Positions 5,224 to 6,280 of a stretch of 6,280 nt of DNA are shown here, one piece after another. Where the stretch lies: NCBI GenBank assembly GCA_030666935.1, contig DAOUWX010000109.1, positions 1 to 6,280 of the forward strand, in the 5' to 3' direction. The position numbers and the translations under genes are program-made. Under the pieces are notes generated by a model. The model was not told the origin of the DNA, searched no databases, and worked only from the letters and a program-made list of their open reading frames with translations. Within the stretch, counting starts at the first letter, position 1. Every line of letters begins with the position of its first letter. The DNA is from Atribacterota bacterium. GTDB taxonomy: Bacteria; Atribacterota; Phoenicimicrobiia; Phoenicimicrobiales; Phoenicimicrobiaceae.

Positions 5224-6280
5224 TTATTCAAATTTAAATCCTTTTTCTTTAAAGAGCTTAAGGCAGGCATCTACCACTTCCGGATCATAGAGGATGCCTT
5301 TATTTTGGATGATTTCTTCCAAGGCCTTCTCTGTACCTAATGCCGGCCGATAAGGACGGAAGGAAGACATGGCTTCTACTACATCAGCTACACAGATTAT
5401 TTTGGCTTCTAAAAGAATTTTATTCCCTTTTAATCCTCCGGGATACCCAGACCCATTTATCTTTTCGTGATGTTGAAGGACAATTTGGGCTATAGGATAG
5501 GAAAAATCTATAGATTTTAAGATATCATATCCTATTTGGGAATGTTCTTTGATTAGACTAAATTCTATATCAATTAAGGTAGCGGGTTTACTCAATATTT
5601 CGGTGGGTAGGCCGATCTTTCCGATATCATGGATTAGAGAGGCTATCCTTATCCCTTCAATTTTATCTTCAGTAAGGCCTAACTCCTGGGCAAGGGGAAC
5701 AGCTAGTTGGCAGACCCTGTGCTGGTGATCGGAGGTATAGGGATCTTTAGCTTCTATTATCTTGGACATAGTGTCGATGGCCGCATCCATGGTCTTTTTG
5801 AGTTTCTGGTAAGTCTGTTTAAGTTTTTGTTCTGATTTTCTCTGTACAGTGATATCTTTAGACAGACTAATAACACCGGTTACTTTACCTTTTTTATCTT
5901 TGTAAGGCATCTTATCGGTAATTGCCCATCTTACTCCTTCAGGTGTATTGTAAGGTTCAATGATATTCATTTTCGATTCTCCGGAAACAATAACTTTCCA
6001 ATCATTTTTTTTCATTTTCTCAGCCTGTTCCTCGGGAAAAAGCTCTTCTGTGGTCTTGCCTACTATATCTTTTACCGGCAGCTTTAATGAATCAGCCAGA
6101 GCCTTGTTTGCCCGGATAACTCTACCTTCTGTATCTTTATAAAAAATCAGAGCAGGTACTGAGTCCAGAATCATCTGCAGTTCATCTTTTGCACCTTTCA
6201 CATTTTCCTCTGCCTGCTTGCGTTCGATGATGGATGTTAACTGCCCCGAAATGGCCTCAAACCGCTTCAGGTCAAATTCC
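5224..6280 (-). CDS. PAS/HD-GYP cyclic-di-GMP phosphodiesterase, C-terminal part, cut by the right edge
   Basis: This is a cytoplasmic signalling enzyme predicted to hydrolyse cyclic di-GMP. The frame is open to the right edge: 351 residues are visible (numbered from 6279) and the start is outside. A GTG at 6201 is an internal valine codon, not a likely start. Residues 2-25 (FDLKRFEAISGQLTSIIERK and on) look like the last helix of a GAF-type sensor. A PAS domain spans about 33-146, from MILDSVPALIFYKDTEGRVI to VISLSKDITVQRK, then a short coiled helix (147-170). HD-GYP spans about 170-345: EAKDPYTSDHQHRV (176-189), IHDIGKIGLP (216-225), HHEKINGSGYPGGLKG (270-285) and VADVVEAMSS (297-306). The HD pair, HHE, GYP and downstream aspartate are all present, so activity is expected. 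FRPYRPALG has F where many members have D or H. It is encoded just upstream of the MFS gene. Confidence 0.93.
   Translation of the reverse strand, partial: EFDLKRFEAISGQLTSIIERKQAEENVKGAKDELQMILDSVPALIFYKDTEGRVIRANKALADSLKLPVKDIVGKTTEELFPEEQAEKMKKNDWKVIVSGESKMNIIEPYNTPEGVRWAITDKMPYKDKKGKVTGVISLSKDITVQRKSEQKLKQTYQKLKKTMDAAIDTMSKIIEAKDPYTSDHQHRVCQLAVPLAQELGLTEDKIEGIRIASLIHDIGKIGLPTEILSKPATLIDIEFSLIKEHSQIGYDILKSIDFSYPIAQIVLQHHEKINGSGYPGGLKGNKILLEAKIICVADVVEAMSSFRPYRPALGTEKALEEIIQNKGILYDPEVVDACLKLFKEKGFKFE

Noticed and set aside
5216..5225. CGTTTCGTTT also found at 3725-3734, possible shared regulatory word
   Set aside because: A 10-base match within a window of this size is expected many times by chance, and the 5216 copy overlaps the end of the HD-GYP gene.

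Overview
All genes supported here lie on the minus strand, so the window reads biologically from right to left. The DNA is moderately AT-rich. Two start sites have an exact AGGAGG Shine-Dalgarno (SD) sequence 5 nt before the ATG. The ABC solute-binding protein has an ordinary secretory signal peptide and no lipobox cysteine, which suggests a periplasm and so a diderm anaerobe-like bacterium. An Atribacterota, Aerophobota or Thermotogota-type lineage is only a guess, because nothing in the window is diagnostic.

Right part (3914-6280): the C-terminal part of a cytoplasmic signalling protein (tail of a GAF-like domain, PAS domain, then an intact HD-GYP cyclic-di-GMP phosphodiesterase) runs in from beyond the right edge. 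It is followed, probably in the same transcript, by a 12-helix major facilitator transporter resembling the bacterial SLC45/GPH sugar-transporter-like group. Its start is re-assigned to 5167.

Middle (3654-3913): a 260-bp intergenic region separates the two operons. It holds AT-rich promoter candidates, an A/T-only hairpin, and a compact cluster of overlapping inverted repeats 50-80 bp before the first ABC gene. The best of these has 9-bp arms with 8 of 9 pairs. This is the strongest regulatory signal in the window.

Left part (1-3653): a BMP-family (basic membrane protein / NupNOPQ-type) ABC importer operon, ordered permease 1, permease 2, periplasmic binding protein, ATPase. The two permeases overlap by 1 nt (TAATG). 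The ATPase is cut by the left edge just after its first ABC signature. Together these genes would capture a small solute, classically a purine nucleoside, in the periplasm and import it with ATP. The binding protein departs from the classical nucleoside-binding motifs, so the substrate is uncertain.

No RNA gene, CRISPR array, insertion sequence or phage gene was seen. I see no clearly undescribed system. The best leads are the overlapping palindromes at 3689-3731, the unusual gene order with the binding protein third, and the divergent ligand motifs of that binding protein.
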